In this document: one piece after another, positions 55,177-63,834 of the stretch
How the letters are laid out: each line of letters opens with the position of its first letter
Numbering within the stretch: position 1 is the first letter of the stretch
Assembly: GCF_023115465.1 (NCBI RefSeq)
Contig: NZ_CP096034.1
Location: forward strand, 4,092,001-4,156,000
From: Gottfriedia acidiceleris
Lineage (GTDB): Bacteria > Bacillota > Bacilli > Bacillales > Bacillaceae_G
Length of the DNA stretch: 64,000 bases
Direction of reading: 5' to 3'
Made by a program: the position numbers and the translations under genes
The notes under the pieces: generated by a model
What the model saw: the letters and a program-made list of their open reading frames with translations, nothing else
What the model was told of the DNA's origin: nothing
Database searches by the model: none

Positions 55177-57057
55177 TTATTCAATACATTCTTCAAGTTC
55201 TTTATATAAAGCAATACTTTTTAAGTCTAATTCTTCAAGTTCTCGCTGATAATTCTGTAAAATGGTTAGATCATTTTCAAGCAACATTTGTTTATTGATC
55301 TCATTGACTGCTTCTTCTAAAGAATAGATTTCATTTTCAATGTCTTCTATCGTTCGCATTTTTGTTTTTATTTTAATCGGTTTCGAATACGAATTTATTT
55401 TAATTACTTTTTCTTTTTCTCTATTATTTCGATAGATCGACATTTTTTCTTTTGCAATTTGGTATTCATCAATAAATTCAAAAAGGCCTCCATTGTCTAG
55501 CCAATAAATTTTTGAAAATAGCTTATTGATGAAATAACGGTCATGCGAGACAGAAAGAATCGTTCCTTTGAATTTTTCAAGAGCGTCTTCTAATACTTCT
55601 CGAGATTCAATATCTAAATGGTTAGTAGGCTCATCTACGATTAATAAATTAATATCTTGATACATAAGTTGAGCCAATCTTAATCTCATTCTCTCTCCAC
55701 CACTAAGTTGACTTACTTTGCGATAGACCATATAGCCATAAAATAAAAAGCCAGCTAATATATTACGCGCTTCACCTTCTGTAACATGTACTTCTTCTCT
55801 AAATTCCTGAAGTACGGTGTGATCCGAATGGACTGGTTCGTAATGTTGTGATAAATAACCAATCTTAACGTTACTACCCAGTTTAATTTTTCCTTCCTCG
55901 ATTGATGACTGACCTAAAATCATCTTCAATAAAGTTGATTTACCTGTCCCGTTATCTCCTACAATAACCGCTCTTTCGCCATAGTATAATGAAAAGTTAA
56001 GCTGGTGAAATAAAACTTTATCCCCAAAAGATTTTGAAAGATTTTCTGCAACAATTACATCTTTTCCACTACGACCAAAATCCTCTAACTGAAATGCCAT
56101 TTTCTTTTTTTGTAAGACCGGGCGTTTTAATCTCTCAATTCGTTCTAGCGCTTTTTCCATACTTCTAGCTCTTCTGTGCAAACCAGCATTCGGTGGATTT
56201 GCTTGATTAGCCCATTCTCTTAAACGCTTAATCGTTTCTTTCATTTTCTGTATTTTCTTTTGCTGCTCTTCATAAGCCTGGAATTCTTTTAGTAATCTTT
56301 CTTCTTTTTGAATAACATATTGTGAATAATTCGTATGGTAGACGTTAATTTCTCCATCTTCTAATTCTAAAATATGATTGACTACCTCATCTAAAAAAAA
56401 GCGATCATGCGAGATGACAATAATCGTTCCTTCATATTCCTTTAAGTATGAACCTAACCACTCAATAGCAGATAAATCTAAGTGATTAGTTGGTTCATCA
56501 AGTAATAGTAAATCAGGTTGCTGTAAAAGAACGATCCCTAATCCAATTTTTGTTTTTTCTCCACCACTTAAAGAAGCAAATTGTTTAGTAAGTAAATCAG
56601 TTATTCCTAATCCATTAGCAATTTTCGCAAGTGAAGCTTCCATCTCATAACCACCGTTATTAGTAAACTTCTCTTGTAATGATCCATAACTGACTAGCAA
56701 TTGTTCTAAAGTACGTTCATCTACTGTATTAGACATTTTTATTTCTAATTGCTTCATTTCATTTTCTATTTTTCGTAATTCTTCAAAAACCGTTAATAAA
56801 ACATCCCTACTAGTCATGTCATCTGGAAAAACAGGAATTTGGGCTAAGTATCCAGTTTTTAATCCTTTTTTAAAATGAATCGAACCAGTATCAGGTGCTT
56901 CTAAACCTGTTAAAAGTTTAAAAATACTAGTTTTACCACTTCCATTTGCTCCAACTAAACCTACACGGCTACCTTGATGTATTTGAAATGATAAATCCGT
57001 AAAAAGTGAATTTCCACCAAACATTTTTGAAATTTTATCTATACTACATGCAATCAT
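55177..57057 (-). CDS. ABC-F ATPase, probable ribosome-protection (antibiotic resistance) protein
   Basis: 626 aa from the ATG at 57057, seven bases after AAGGAG; the frame is open further into the leader but without a site. Two ABC domains, each with Walker A (GANGSGKT, GDNGTGKST) and signature (SLSGGEKTKIG, QLSGGERMRLR) and LLDEPTNHLD or LIVDEPTNHLD, no membrane segments. An inter-domain linker of about 80 residues rich in Glu/Lys/Arg contains NPPNAGLHRRARSMEKALERIERLKRP. A C-terminal coiled coil follows. Related proteins remove antibiotics from the ribosome. The drug class cannot be told. Preceded by a leader ORF and attenuator. Confidence 0.9.
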   Translation of the reverse strand: MIACSIDKISKMFGGNSLFTDLSFQIHQGSRVGLVGANGSGKTSIFKLLTGLEAPDTGSIHFKKGLKTGYLAQIPVFPDDMTSRDVLLTVFEELRKIENEMKQLEIKMSNTVDERTLEQLLVSYGSLQEKFTNNGGYEMEASLAKIANGLGITDLLTKQFASLSGGEKTKIGLGIVLLQQPDLLLLDEPTNHLDLSAIEWLGSYLKEYEGTIIVISHDRFFLDEVVNHILELEDGEINVYHTNYSQYVIQKEERLLKEFQAYEEQQKKIQKMKETIKRLREWANQANPPNAGLHRRARSMEKALERIERLKRPVLQKKKMAFQLEDFGRSGKDVIVAENLSKSFGDKVLFHQLNFSLYYGERAVIVGDNGTGKSTLLKMILGQSSIEEGKIKLGSNVKIGYLSQHYEPVHSDHTVLQEFREEVHVTEGEARNILAGFLFYGYMVYRKVSQLSGGERMRLRLAQLMYQDINLLIVDEPTNHLDIESREVLEDALEKFKGTILSVSHDRYFINKLFSKIYWLDNGGLFEFIDEYQIAKEKMSIYRNNREKEKVIKINSYSKPIKIKTKMRTIEDIENEIYSLEEAVNEINKQMLLENDLTILQNYQRELEELDLKSIALYKELEECIE

Positions 57058-57092
57058 AATCATTCTCCTTCTATTTCCGTACCAATCCATAG

Positions 57093-57129
57093 AAAAAAGC
57101 CATAGACTAATGAACCCATCCATGGCTTT
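57093..57129 (-). terminator. Transcription attenuator in the ABC-F leader
   Basis: On the minus strand AAAGCCAT (57122-57129) and ATGGCTTT (57096-57103) pair around an 18-nt loop and lead into T6 at 57093-57098. It lies upstream of the ABC-F ribosome site, so it can stop transcription before the gene. Confidence 0.75.
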
Positions 57130-57173
57130 ACATAATGATTTAAATAGAAGCGTGTAATCACACGATTATTTTA

Positions 57174-57335
57174 TCAATTGAAGTCGTAGGAAAGAGTACG
57201 TTTTCGTTTTATTTGAGTTGTTAATTTGTTAAAAATGGACAGACCTATCCCGTTAACAGCTAAAAACGCAAATTTTGCACGACAATAATATAAAAATTCT
57301 ATCATTTGTGCGCAAACCATCTGAAAACGTAACAT
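57174..57335 (-). CDS. Leader ORF upstream of the ABC-F gene
   Basis: 53 aa, MLRFQMVCAQMIEFLYYCRAKFAFLAVNGIGLSIFNK and so on, ending with a basic stretch QIKRKRT. The ATG at 57335 follows a very strong AGGAGGTG site. It stops 45 bases before the attenuator hairpin. By analogy with B. subtilis bmrB-bmrCD and vmlR-type leaders, ribosome stalling on it could relieve termination. It may also encode a small membrane peptide. Not recognised otherwise. Confidence 0.6.
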   Translation of the reverse strand: MLRFQMVCAQMIEFLYYCRAKFAFLAVNGIGLSIFNKLTTQIKRKRTLSYDFN

Positions 57336-57488
57336 CTTTTCTACACCTCCTTTTTCGAACTTAAATTTAACTAAATTATAAAATAATTTAACTTTTAGCA
57401 CAATACCTATTCTATTTGGCTATACTTAAAACTGTGAGTTATTGTTCGCAATTCAAACATAAATATTCAAAAGAAAGAGGAGATAAAA

Positions 57489-57887
57489 ATGAAAAAGATT
57501 TTACCTCATATCTACGTTGAAAACTGTAAACAAGAACTTGAGTACTACAAACAAATCTTTGGTGGAGAAATTAAAAACACACAAACCGGCGATGGTATAG
57601 AAATGTTCAAAGGGCACGAAGGAAAATACATACATGCAGAATTACATATTAATGAAAACTGTGTAATTTATTTTGCAGATGCTTTTAGACCATTAATAAA
57701 AGGTGACAATGTTTGGACAACGCTAGACATGAGTTCTGAAGATGAAATTAATTCAATTTATGAAAAGTTATCAAAAGACGGAGAAATTCATATGGAACTT
57801 CAAGATACATTTTGGAATTCTAGGTTTGCTGTTGTAAAAGATAAAAATGGATTTACTTGGGAGTTAAATTATTCTAAGCAAATGTAA
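57489..57887 (+). CDS. VOC-family (glyoxalase/PhnB-like) protein
   Basis: 132 aa with paired beta-alpha-beta3 units: ILPHIYVENCKQELEYYKQIFGGEI, IHAELHINENCVIYFADAF, and FAVVKDKNGFTWELNY. Metal residues H7, H/E pairs and the final E in WELN resemble the PhnB/DUF1338-like VOC proteins. Role uncertain (ring cleavage, drug binding or isomerisation). GGAGAT before the ATG. Confidence 0.88.
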   Translation: MKKILPHIYVENCKQELEYYKQIFGGEIKNTQTGDGIEMFKGHEGKYIHAELHINENCVIYFADAFRPLIKGDNVWTTLDMSSEDEINSIYEKLSKDGEIHMELQDTFWNSRFAVVKDKNGFTWELNYSKQM

Positions 57888-57897
57888 CTTGAAAAAT

Positions 57898-57927
57898 AAA
57901 AGCGAAGAACTTAAATTCTTCGCTTTT
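57898..57927. terminator. Bidirectional terminator, VOC / map
   Basis: Twelve-bp perfect stem AAAAGCGAAGAA / TTCTTCGCTTTT, 6-nt loop, between convergent genes. Confidence 0.9.
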
Positions 57928-57935
57928 CTTATTTC

Positions 57936-58682
57936 TTAAATCTGAGTTAAGATGATTGGCTCGCCTTTTGTTACAACAATTGTATGTTCACATTGGGCAA
58001 CTAAACTCTTATCCGGCGTCACAAATGTCCAGCCATCTCCTGACTCGATAATGTGGTCTGCATTTGCAGAGATAAATGGCTCTACTGCTAATACAAGTCC
58101 GTCTTTTAATAAAGCTTTATCCATTGGATCGAAATAACTTAAAATATGTTGTGGGCTTTCGTGAAGACTTTTTCCAATTCCGTGGCCTGTTAAATTTTCA
58201 ATTACATTTAAACCATTTTTAATTGCTTCATTATATACTGCTCTTCCAATTTGGTTTTGCTTTGAACCTGCTTTTGTTTTTTTCATTGCAGCCCAAAATG
58301 CATCTTCTGCAACTTTACAAAGCTTTTCTTTTAGTAAGTCACCTTTCCCAACTACGAAAGAGATTCCAGTGTCTGCATAGTATCCATCTAATGCTGCTGA
58401 CACATCGACATTAACTAAATCGCCATCTTGAAGTACTCGGTCTCCTGGAATACCGTGAGCTACTTCTTCATTAACACTAATACATGTTGTGCCAGGGAAA
58501 TCATACTCTTTTTGCGGTGCTGAAGTTGCACCATGCTCTTCTAAAACTTTTCTACCGATTTCATCTAATTCTTTTGTTGTCATTCCAACGACAGCTCTTG
58601 CCTTCATTTCTTCTCTCGCTAATGCTACGATACGGCCTATCTTTTTTAAAGCTTCTAATTCTTGTTCATTATTGATAATCAT
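57936..58682 (-). CDS. map: Type I methionyl aminopeptidase
   Basis: 248 aa. Removes the starting methionine from new proteins. Metal ligands visible: D in VNVDVSAALDGYYADTGISF (two Asp), H in GHGIGKSLHE, E in LAVEPFI, and E in CEHTIVV. Length and sequence fit the second Bacillus enzyme (MapB/YflG type) rather than the ribosomal-operon copy. AGGAGC before the ATG. Monocistronic. Confidence 0.95.
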   Translation of the reverse strand: MIINNEQELEALKKIGRIVALAREEMKARAVVGMTTKELDEIGRKVLEEHGATSAPQKEYDFPGTTCISVNEEVAHGIPGDRVLQDGDLVNVDVSAALDGYYADTGISFVVGKGDLLKEKLCKVAEDAFWAAMKKTKAGSKQNQIGRAVYNEAIKNGLNVIENLTGHGIGKSLHESPQHILSYFDPMDKALLKDGLVLAVEPFISANADHIIESGDGWTFVTPDKSLVAQCEHTIVVTKGEPIILTQI

Positions 58683-59060
58683 TTTACTGCTCCTGATTCT
58701 ATTTAATAATTTGAATTTCTTTTATTATGCCATAATATTACTATGTTATAGTCTTTTAAGCACTTATACAAGTCAAAAAAGGCAGGATTAAACGCGAAGG
58801 TATAGAGACAAGAACGATTTTAAAAGACTAAGGCACTTAAAGATCTCCCCTAGTCTCTATTTAAATTATCTAATTTACTTACCCTTGAAATGTATAATGA
58901 ACAGATGACTCTAATAATTTTTCGATTCTTACCTTATGATAGGGCATTAATTGATTTACCATTTGAAGATCCATCCATTTATGGCGGACGCGTAAAAGCA
59001 GATAAAGTTCAGACACAGAATGAAAATATAACATAGAGATATATTAAAATTTTTCAAACA
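58683..59060. other. Intergenic stretch with hairpin and possible gene fragment
   Basis: An 8-bp stem ATAGAGAC (58802-58809) / GTCTCTAT (58853-58860) spans 43 bases. A 43-codon frame at 58905-59036 is listed separately. Otherwise AT-rich. Confidence 0.4.
58905..59036 (+). pseudogene. Short ORF, possible gene remnant
   Basis: 43 codons from an ATG without a ribosome site: MTLIIFRFLPYDRALIDLPF then EDPSIYGGRVKADKVQ. The composition looks protein-like rather than random for this AT-rich gap, which suggests a fragment of a lost gene; I do not recognise the family. Confidence 0.3.
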
Positions 59061-59100
59061 ATACAAAAAGCGTTCTTATAATAAAAAACGCTTTTTGTAT
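59061..59100 (-). terminator. S66 peptidase terminator
   Basis: Fourteen-bp stem ATACAAAAAGCGTT / AACGCTTTTTGTAT, 12-nt loop, two bases from the gene end. Confidence 0.85.
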
Positions 59101-59102
59101 TT

Positions 59103-60116
59103 TTAAATAAAAGACTGAACAATCACACCTTTTCCATCATTTACGTCTACTTCTGCAAATGCTCCATTAATTAGTGTAATTTGAGGTGGCAAATGCCCGC
59201 AATCGATATCGTAGATTATTGGGATTGCTAATTCTTCATTTAACTCATTATATACATCTTCTATTGAATAGTTATCTACTGTTTGATTTGCCACACTACG
59301 TCCAAATAAAATCCCAGAGCAATTTTCAAACCATCCTGCAAGTTTCATTTGTACTAAAGATCTTCGTAAATCTGTTGTATTCAATTCACAATTCTCGAAA
59401 TACCAAATGATTGGTTCCTCTTCAATGTATTTACTTCTGAATAATTGAACATCTCCATAAGGGGTTCCGACAAGATGTCTAATCACATCAATACAGCCAC
59501 CTAGCAATCTCCCTTTGATTTTCTCATCTTTATTCAATGTAGTTTTCCACTTTGTTTTTTCGGACAAATGAAATACATATGGTGTTGGATTTTCATGCTG
59601 CCATCTTGCTTGGAACAATTCGGATGAAGTTTGAGTGATGGAGTCACCGGATTTAGTTGCTAACACCTTCTGCCACATAGAAGTTGTTTCATCGGAATAT
59701 TCTCCTCTTAAATCGATTAAATTCGTTCCATGTGCAGTGGCAATCCCTGTTGTTAAAGTAAATGCTAGTAAAATAATACTCGTATCAGAATATCCTAAAA
59801 TCCATTTTTCTTTGTAGCTTTCGAATGCCAATTGATCAAGAATCTCGATTGCAAGCTCTCCACCCCACGGCGGAAAAATGAAATCTATTTTCTCATCATT
59901 CATCATTAAATTTAATTCATTTGCACGTTTGTTAGCATTCGCAGATTTTGCTTTGTCCTGCGTCCAAACGACCTCTCCACACTCCACTTTGTATCCGTCT
60001 CTTTCCATGCGGTTAATGGACTGCTTCATCAATTCGTGGAACTGCTCTTTTAAGCCTGATGATGGAGCGGTCACCCCTATCGTTGCACCACTTTTTAACA
60101 CTGGATACTTAATCAT
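59103..60116 (-). CDS. S66-family peptidase (LD-carboxypeptidase / MccF-like)
   Basis: 337 aa from the ATG at 60116, preceded by GGGTGATAAA; an ATG four codons earlier has a weaker site. Catalytic triad pattern: Ser in LGYSDTS near residue 108, Glu in YFENCEL, His in IDCGHLPPQ near 305. S66 enzymes cut L,D bonds in murein peptides or the C-terminal amide of microcin C; Bacillus MccF-like members give self-immunity or peptide recycling. No microcin genes nearby. Confidence 0.9.
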   Translation of the reverse strand: MIKYPVLKSGATIGVTAPSSGLKEQFHELMKQSINRMERDGYKVECGEVVWTQDKAKSANANKRANELNLMMNDEKIDFIFPPWGGELAIEILDQLAFESYKEKWILGYSDTSIILLAFTLTTGIATAHGTNLIDLRGEYSDETTSMWQKVLATKSGDSITQTSSELFQARWQHENPTPYVFHLSEKTKWKTTLNKDEKIKGRLLGGCIDVIRHLVGTPYGDVQLFRSKYIEEEPIIWYFENCELNTTDLRRSLVQMKLAGWFENCSGILFGRSVANQTVDNYSIEDVYNELNEELAIPIIYDIDCGHLPPQITLINGAFAEVDVNDGKGVIVQSFI

Positions 60117-60275
60117 TTTATCACCCATTTTCTTTTTGTTGATTCTAATAGTCTACGATTGGATATACAACAATAATATCTAAATTATGGATTTTACTAA
60201 ATTACATACCATTTTCATTTTACTTTCATAAAACTTGTTTACATTATATTTAAATCCAGTAAGGAGGATTATGAA

Positions 60276-61097
60276 ATGGAAATGATGAAACAAAAACAAA
60301 TAAATAAAACAATAAACTCACCTATAGAAAATATGTTAAAAAAAGTTCCAGAGGTAACAATATTTTTTTGGATAACTAAATTATTAACGACTGGTATGGG
60401 TGAAGTATTTTCCGATTATATCGTAAAAACGTTAACGCCAGTAATAGGTGTTGCAGTAGCATTAATTGTCCTAATTCTGTCTTTAATTTTACAGTTTAAA
60501 GTCCGTAAATATATACCTAGTATTTATTGGTTAGTTGTTGTAATGATTAGTGTATTTGGTACCGTAGCCGCTGACGTTGTACACGTTGGTCTTGGGGTTC
60601 CATATGTGATCTCAACAGTATTTTTTGCAGTCTCGTTGGCAATTATTTTTATGATTTGGTATAAGATGGAGAAAACTCTTTCCATACACAGCATTTACAC
60701 ACGACGACGTGAAGTCTTATATTGGTCAGTTGTTATGGGAACTTTCGCTTTAGGAACTGCTGCTGGTGACATGACTGCATCAACAATGCATTTAGGCTAT
60801 TTTTCATCAGGTATACTGTTCACAGTTTTATTAGCAATACCCGTTATCGGAAGAAAGTTCTTCAAGCTAAATGAAATTTTCTCTTTTTGGTTTGCTTACA
60901 TTATGACGAGACCAGTTGGAGCATCATTTTCTGATTGGAGCTCTGTTTCTCAAAAGCACGGTGGACTTGGATTCGGTGGTGGACCGGTTACCCTAGTATT
61001 GTCGATTATCATCATTATTCTAGTTGGATATCTTTCTTTTTCAAAGAAGGATGTAAACAATGAACAAGAGGATATCTCCCAATCTACAATCGCATAG
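60276..61097 (+). CDS. DUF347 / COG4705 repeat membrane protein
   Basis: 273 aa integral membrane protein with four repeats of the KVPEVTxFFWITKLLTTGMGE type: PEVTIFFWITKLL near 30, SVFGTVAADVVHVGLG near 97, ALGTAAGDMTASTMHLGY near 160, and the last YIMTRPVGASFSDW near 215. Each repeat keeps Gly and acidic residues within the membrane. Function unknown. GGAGG before the ATG. Confidence 0.85.
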   Translation: MEMMKQKQINKTINSPIENMLKKVPEVTIFFWITKLLTTGMGEVFSDYIVKTLTPVIGVAVALIVLILSLILQFKVRKYIPSIYWLVVVMISVFGTVAADVVHVGLGVPYVISTVFFAVSLAIIFMIWYKMEKTLSIHSIYTRRREVLYWSVVMGTFALGTAAGDMTASTMHLGYFSSGILFTVLLAIPVIGRKFFKLNEIFSFWFAYIMTRPVGASFSDWSSVSQKHGGLGFGGGPVTLVLSIIIIILVGYLSFSKKDVNNEQEDISQSTIA

Positions 61098-61104
61098 TAA
61101 CTAA

Positions 61105-61155
61105 AAAAGAAAAGAGCTGATGTTGACTTACTGTCGCCAACAGCTCTTTTCTTTT
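61105..61155. terminator. Bidirectional terminator, DUF347 / ytaF
   Basis: Fifteen-bp perfect stem AAAAGAAAAGAGCTG / CAGCTCTTTTCTTTT with a 21-nt loop. Confidence 0.85.
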
Positions 61156-61163
61156 ATCTAAAA

Positions 61164-61805
61164 TTAAACAAGATTGTGTATCGCAATCAATACCAATATA
61201 ATTCCACTAATAATAGAACTAAATTGTCCAAGCGACCATCCCCCAATTTTCACATTGGCGACTTTTTTTCCTAAAAGGACGCCTAACCAGATTGCCAAAA
61301 AACTAAAAATACTGGCCGCTATCGATATTGCAAATGGTGAAAGACCAATTAATCCAACACCTAAACCGTTCGTAAGTGCATTCATTGAAACTGCAGTCCC
61401 TAGTATGATTGCTTCAAAACTACTTATATCTCCTGAATGGTCAACATCGGCTTTCTCCGGTGAACTTAAATAATTTGTAACGATATTTGAAACTGATTCG
61501 TCATCATTATTTATTATGTTCTGTTTATCTTTTCTAGGAAAAGTAAGTAGAACAATTCTAAGTCCAATTACCAGTAAAAAAAATGCACCGATGACATTCG
61601 AAAGTGTTCCTGGAAACACTTTTGAAATATATTGACCTGAAACAATACCTGCTTCACTGAAAATAAACGCTATAATTGAAATAATTAAATTCGCTACTAA
61701 ACCAACCTTTATACCTCGAATTCCATAAGTTATTCCTACTCCAAAGTTATCAATACTAGATGAAAAGGCAAGAAATAAAACAGTGATCCAAATTGAATAA
61801 TGCAT
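61164..61805 (-). CDS. ytaF: Sporulation membrane protein YtaF (MntP-like fold)
   Basis: 213 aa, six membrane helices in two halves: FLAFSSSIDNFGVGITYGIRG near residue 12 and AIILGTAVSMNALTNGLGVGLIG near 140. These two halves echo the MntP manganese exporter, with acidic/Asn residues in each. Expressed under sporulation in B. subtilis; transport function is not shown. AGGAGC before the ATG. Confidence 0.85.
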   Translation of the reverse strand: MHYSIWITVLFLAFSSSIDNFGVGITYGIRGIKVGLVANLIISIIAFIFSEAGIVSGQYISKVFPGTLSNVIGAFFLLVIGLRIVLLTFPRKDKQNIINNDDESVSNIVTNYLSSPEKADVDHSGDISSFEAIILGTAVSMNALTNGLGVGLIGLSPFAISIAASIFSFLAIWLGVLLGKKVANVKIGGWSLGQFSSIISGIILVLIAIHNLV

Positions 61806-61977
61806 AGTTTTTGCTCCTTACTTCATCCTTTTTCCGACAAAAGTTATTTGCCTAGCTTTTTATAACCTATGAAGAATTTATGAATAGTCAACTTGTTCAA
61901 AGTTTAAAAATTTACTAATAAAAAGATTATGAGAGTATAGACTTTTTAATAAACCTTATAAATATGCTTTGAAACAA

Positions 61978-62013
61978 AAAGAGGTAAATGAGCTTTTACT
62001 CATTTACCTCTTT
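61978..62013 (-). terminator. tatC terminator
   Basis: Fifteen-bp perfect stem AAAGAGGTAAATGAG / CTCATTTACCTCTTT, 6-nt loop, then T5 on the minus strand. Its first arm contains the last codons of tatC (E V N E) and the stop lies in the loop. Confidence 0.9.
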
Positions 62014-62706
62014 TTTTCTATATACCGATTTAGATGTTAATATACTTAGTTCATATAATAATATTAATGGAATCGAGACTGAAATATGTGAAATAAAGTC
62101 TGGTGGTGAAATACAACATGCCACGATTACTAAGATAAAATATGCATATTTTCTCACTTTCTGTAAATAACTAGGCTTCACAATGCCGATTTTTGTTAAG
62201 AACATAATCACGACTGGCATATCAAAAAATGCAGCAAATGGAACGACTAGATTAAAAAGAAAAGAGAAATACTTATCAACAGTGTAGTTTTGTTCAAGCA
62301 TACCTTGTCCCATTATAGTTAGGAATCTAAGGATATTAGGAAAAACAAAATAATAGCCAATAACTAATCCAAAAACAAACAGAAAAAATAACGCAGGTAT
62401 ATAAAATCCTATCCCTTTTTGTTCAGAAGGATGTAAACCTGGTTTAACAAATAGCCAAGTTTGCCAAGTTGCAACCGGTATCGTAAAAACAGCCGCAAAA
62501 ACTGCAGATATCGAAAAATAGACCCATAATACATCCCCAGGACTTAGCACGACTAGTTTATCTGTTAAATCCTTAGTTAAGAATTTATAAATTGGTTCTA
62601 CATAAACGAGCCCAATTATAAATAGAACAATAAAAGTAACTGCTGTAATGATAATTTTTTTACGCAGTTCCTCAAGATGATCGACTACTTCCATTTCTTG
62701 ATTCAT
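61996..62706 (-). CDS. tatC: Twin-arginine translocase TatC
   Basis: 236 aa, six membrane helices, receptor of the Tat export system. N-terminal VVDHLEELRKKI near residue 8 and the P-rich loop FVKPGLHPSEQKG near 93 are canonical. The ATG at 62706 is seven bases after CGGAG; a frame seven codons longer lacks a site. No tatA is beside it, unlike B. subtilis tatAyCy or tatAdCd pairs. Confidence 0.92.
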   Translation of the reverse strand: MNQEMEVVDHLEELRKKIIITAVTFIVLFIIGLVYVEPIYKFLTKDLTDKLVVLSPGDVLWVYFSISAVFAAVFTIPVATWQTWLFVKPGLHPSEQKGIGFYIPALFFLFVFGLVIGYYFVFPNILRFLTIMGQGMLEQNYTVDKYFSFLFNLVVPFAAFFDMPVVIMFLTKIGIVKPSYLQKVRKYAYFILVIVACCISPPDFISHISVSIPLILLYELSILTSKSVYRKKEVNE

Positions 62707-62911
62707 ATGAATTCTCCGCTTTGTCATTTACTAGAACAATTGTATTAAATACTTTTTATCCCACTATGATTATTTCAAACAAATACAATTAGTTCAAATT
62801 AAAATTTCTTAATACAAAGCATGATATAAAATAGTTGAACTAATGACAGTCAAATGATTTTTAAATACGAATAAATTAGCTATAAAAATTAGCTTAACAA
62901 TAAATCACAAG

Positions 62912-63742
62912 TTAACTCTCTTTACCTAATGGAACAACTAGTGGAGTATTAGCAATTGGATCATCTATTATCATGCACTTTAATCCGAAGACTTCTTTAA
63001 CTAGTTTTGCAGTGATAATCTCCCGAGGCTCTCCTTGTGCAATCACTTGGCCATCCCTCATAGCGATAATATTATCTGCATATCTCGCAGCATGATTCAA
63101 ATCATGTAAAACAGCAACTAATGTACTCCCTTGTTGATTTAGATCTTTAAATAACTCTAACAAATCAATTTGATGAGCAATATCAAGATATGTCGTTGGT
63201 TCATCAAGTAGGAGCATTGGTGTTTGTTGGGCAAGTACCATCGCGACCCAAACTCTTTGTCTTTGTCCTCCAGATAGCTCGTCTACGTATCGATGTGACA
63301 AATCGCTCGTATTTGTAAGCTCCATCGCAGACATTACTGCTGCTTCATCTTCATCAGTCCATTGTCTTATAAGACTCTGATATGGATATCGGCCATGTGC
63401 AATCAAATTCGCTACCGTTATTCCATCTGGAGCAGTTGAAGATTGAGGTAATAGACCTAGTTTACGAGCTACTTCTTTTGACTTATAAGATGTAATAGCT
63501 TTTCCATCTAATAAAATTTGCCCTTCAGATGGCTTTAACAAATTTGAAAGTGTTCGAAGTAAGGTTGATTTCCCACATCCATTTGGACCAACAATTACTG
63601 TAAATGATCCTTCTGGAATTTGTACTGAAAGGTTTCTGGATATTACCCGATTATCGTATTTGATTGTAATGTTTTCTGTCCAAAGCCTAGACTCTGTTTT
63701 TATGTCCTTTTGACTTTGAATTTCTGCCGCTGTTAACTTCAT
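62912..63742 (-). CDS. yusV: Iron-siderophore ABC importer ATPase YusV
   Basis: 276 aa, FecE/FhuC class. Walker A GPNGCGKST near residue 53, signature LSGGQRQRVWVAMVLAQ near 155, Walker B LLLDEPTTYLD, switch His in LHDLNHAARYADN. In B. subtilis YusV is the ATPase for bacillibactin and other catecholate siderophores with FeuABC. Downstream of a FecCD permease by about 90 bases. Location after the yus genes agrees. Confidence 0.9.
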   Translation of the reverse strand: MKLTAAEIQSQKDIKTESRLWTENITIKYDNRVISRNLSVQIPEGSFTVIVGPNGCGKSTLLRTLSNLLKPSEGQILLDGKAITSYKSKEVARKLGLLPQSSTAPDGITVANLIAHGRYPYQSLIRQWTDEDEAAVMSAMELTNTSDLSHRYVDELSGGQRQRVWVAMVLAQQTPMLLLDEPTTYLDIAHQIDLLELFKDLNQQGSTLVAVLHDLNHAARYADNIIAMRDGQVIAQGEPREIITAKLVKEVFGLKCMIIDDPIANTPLVVPLGKES

Positions 63743-63834
63743 AATTCATTTTCAACTTCTTTCAATCAGAATATCGTAATACTTGAAACCCCTTGCGAGA
63801 AAGGTCCTACCAAACCGGTACTTTTTTGTTTCGT

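Noticed and set aside
57174-57401. 75-aa version of the ABC-F leader ORF
   Set aside because: The first 22 codons lie upstream of and across the AGGAGGTG site; the 53-codon start is far better placed.
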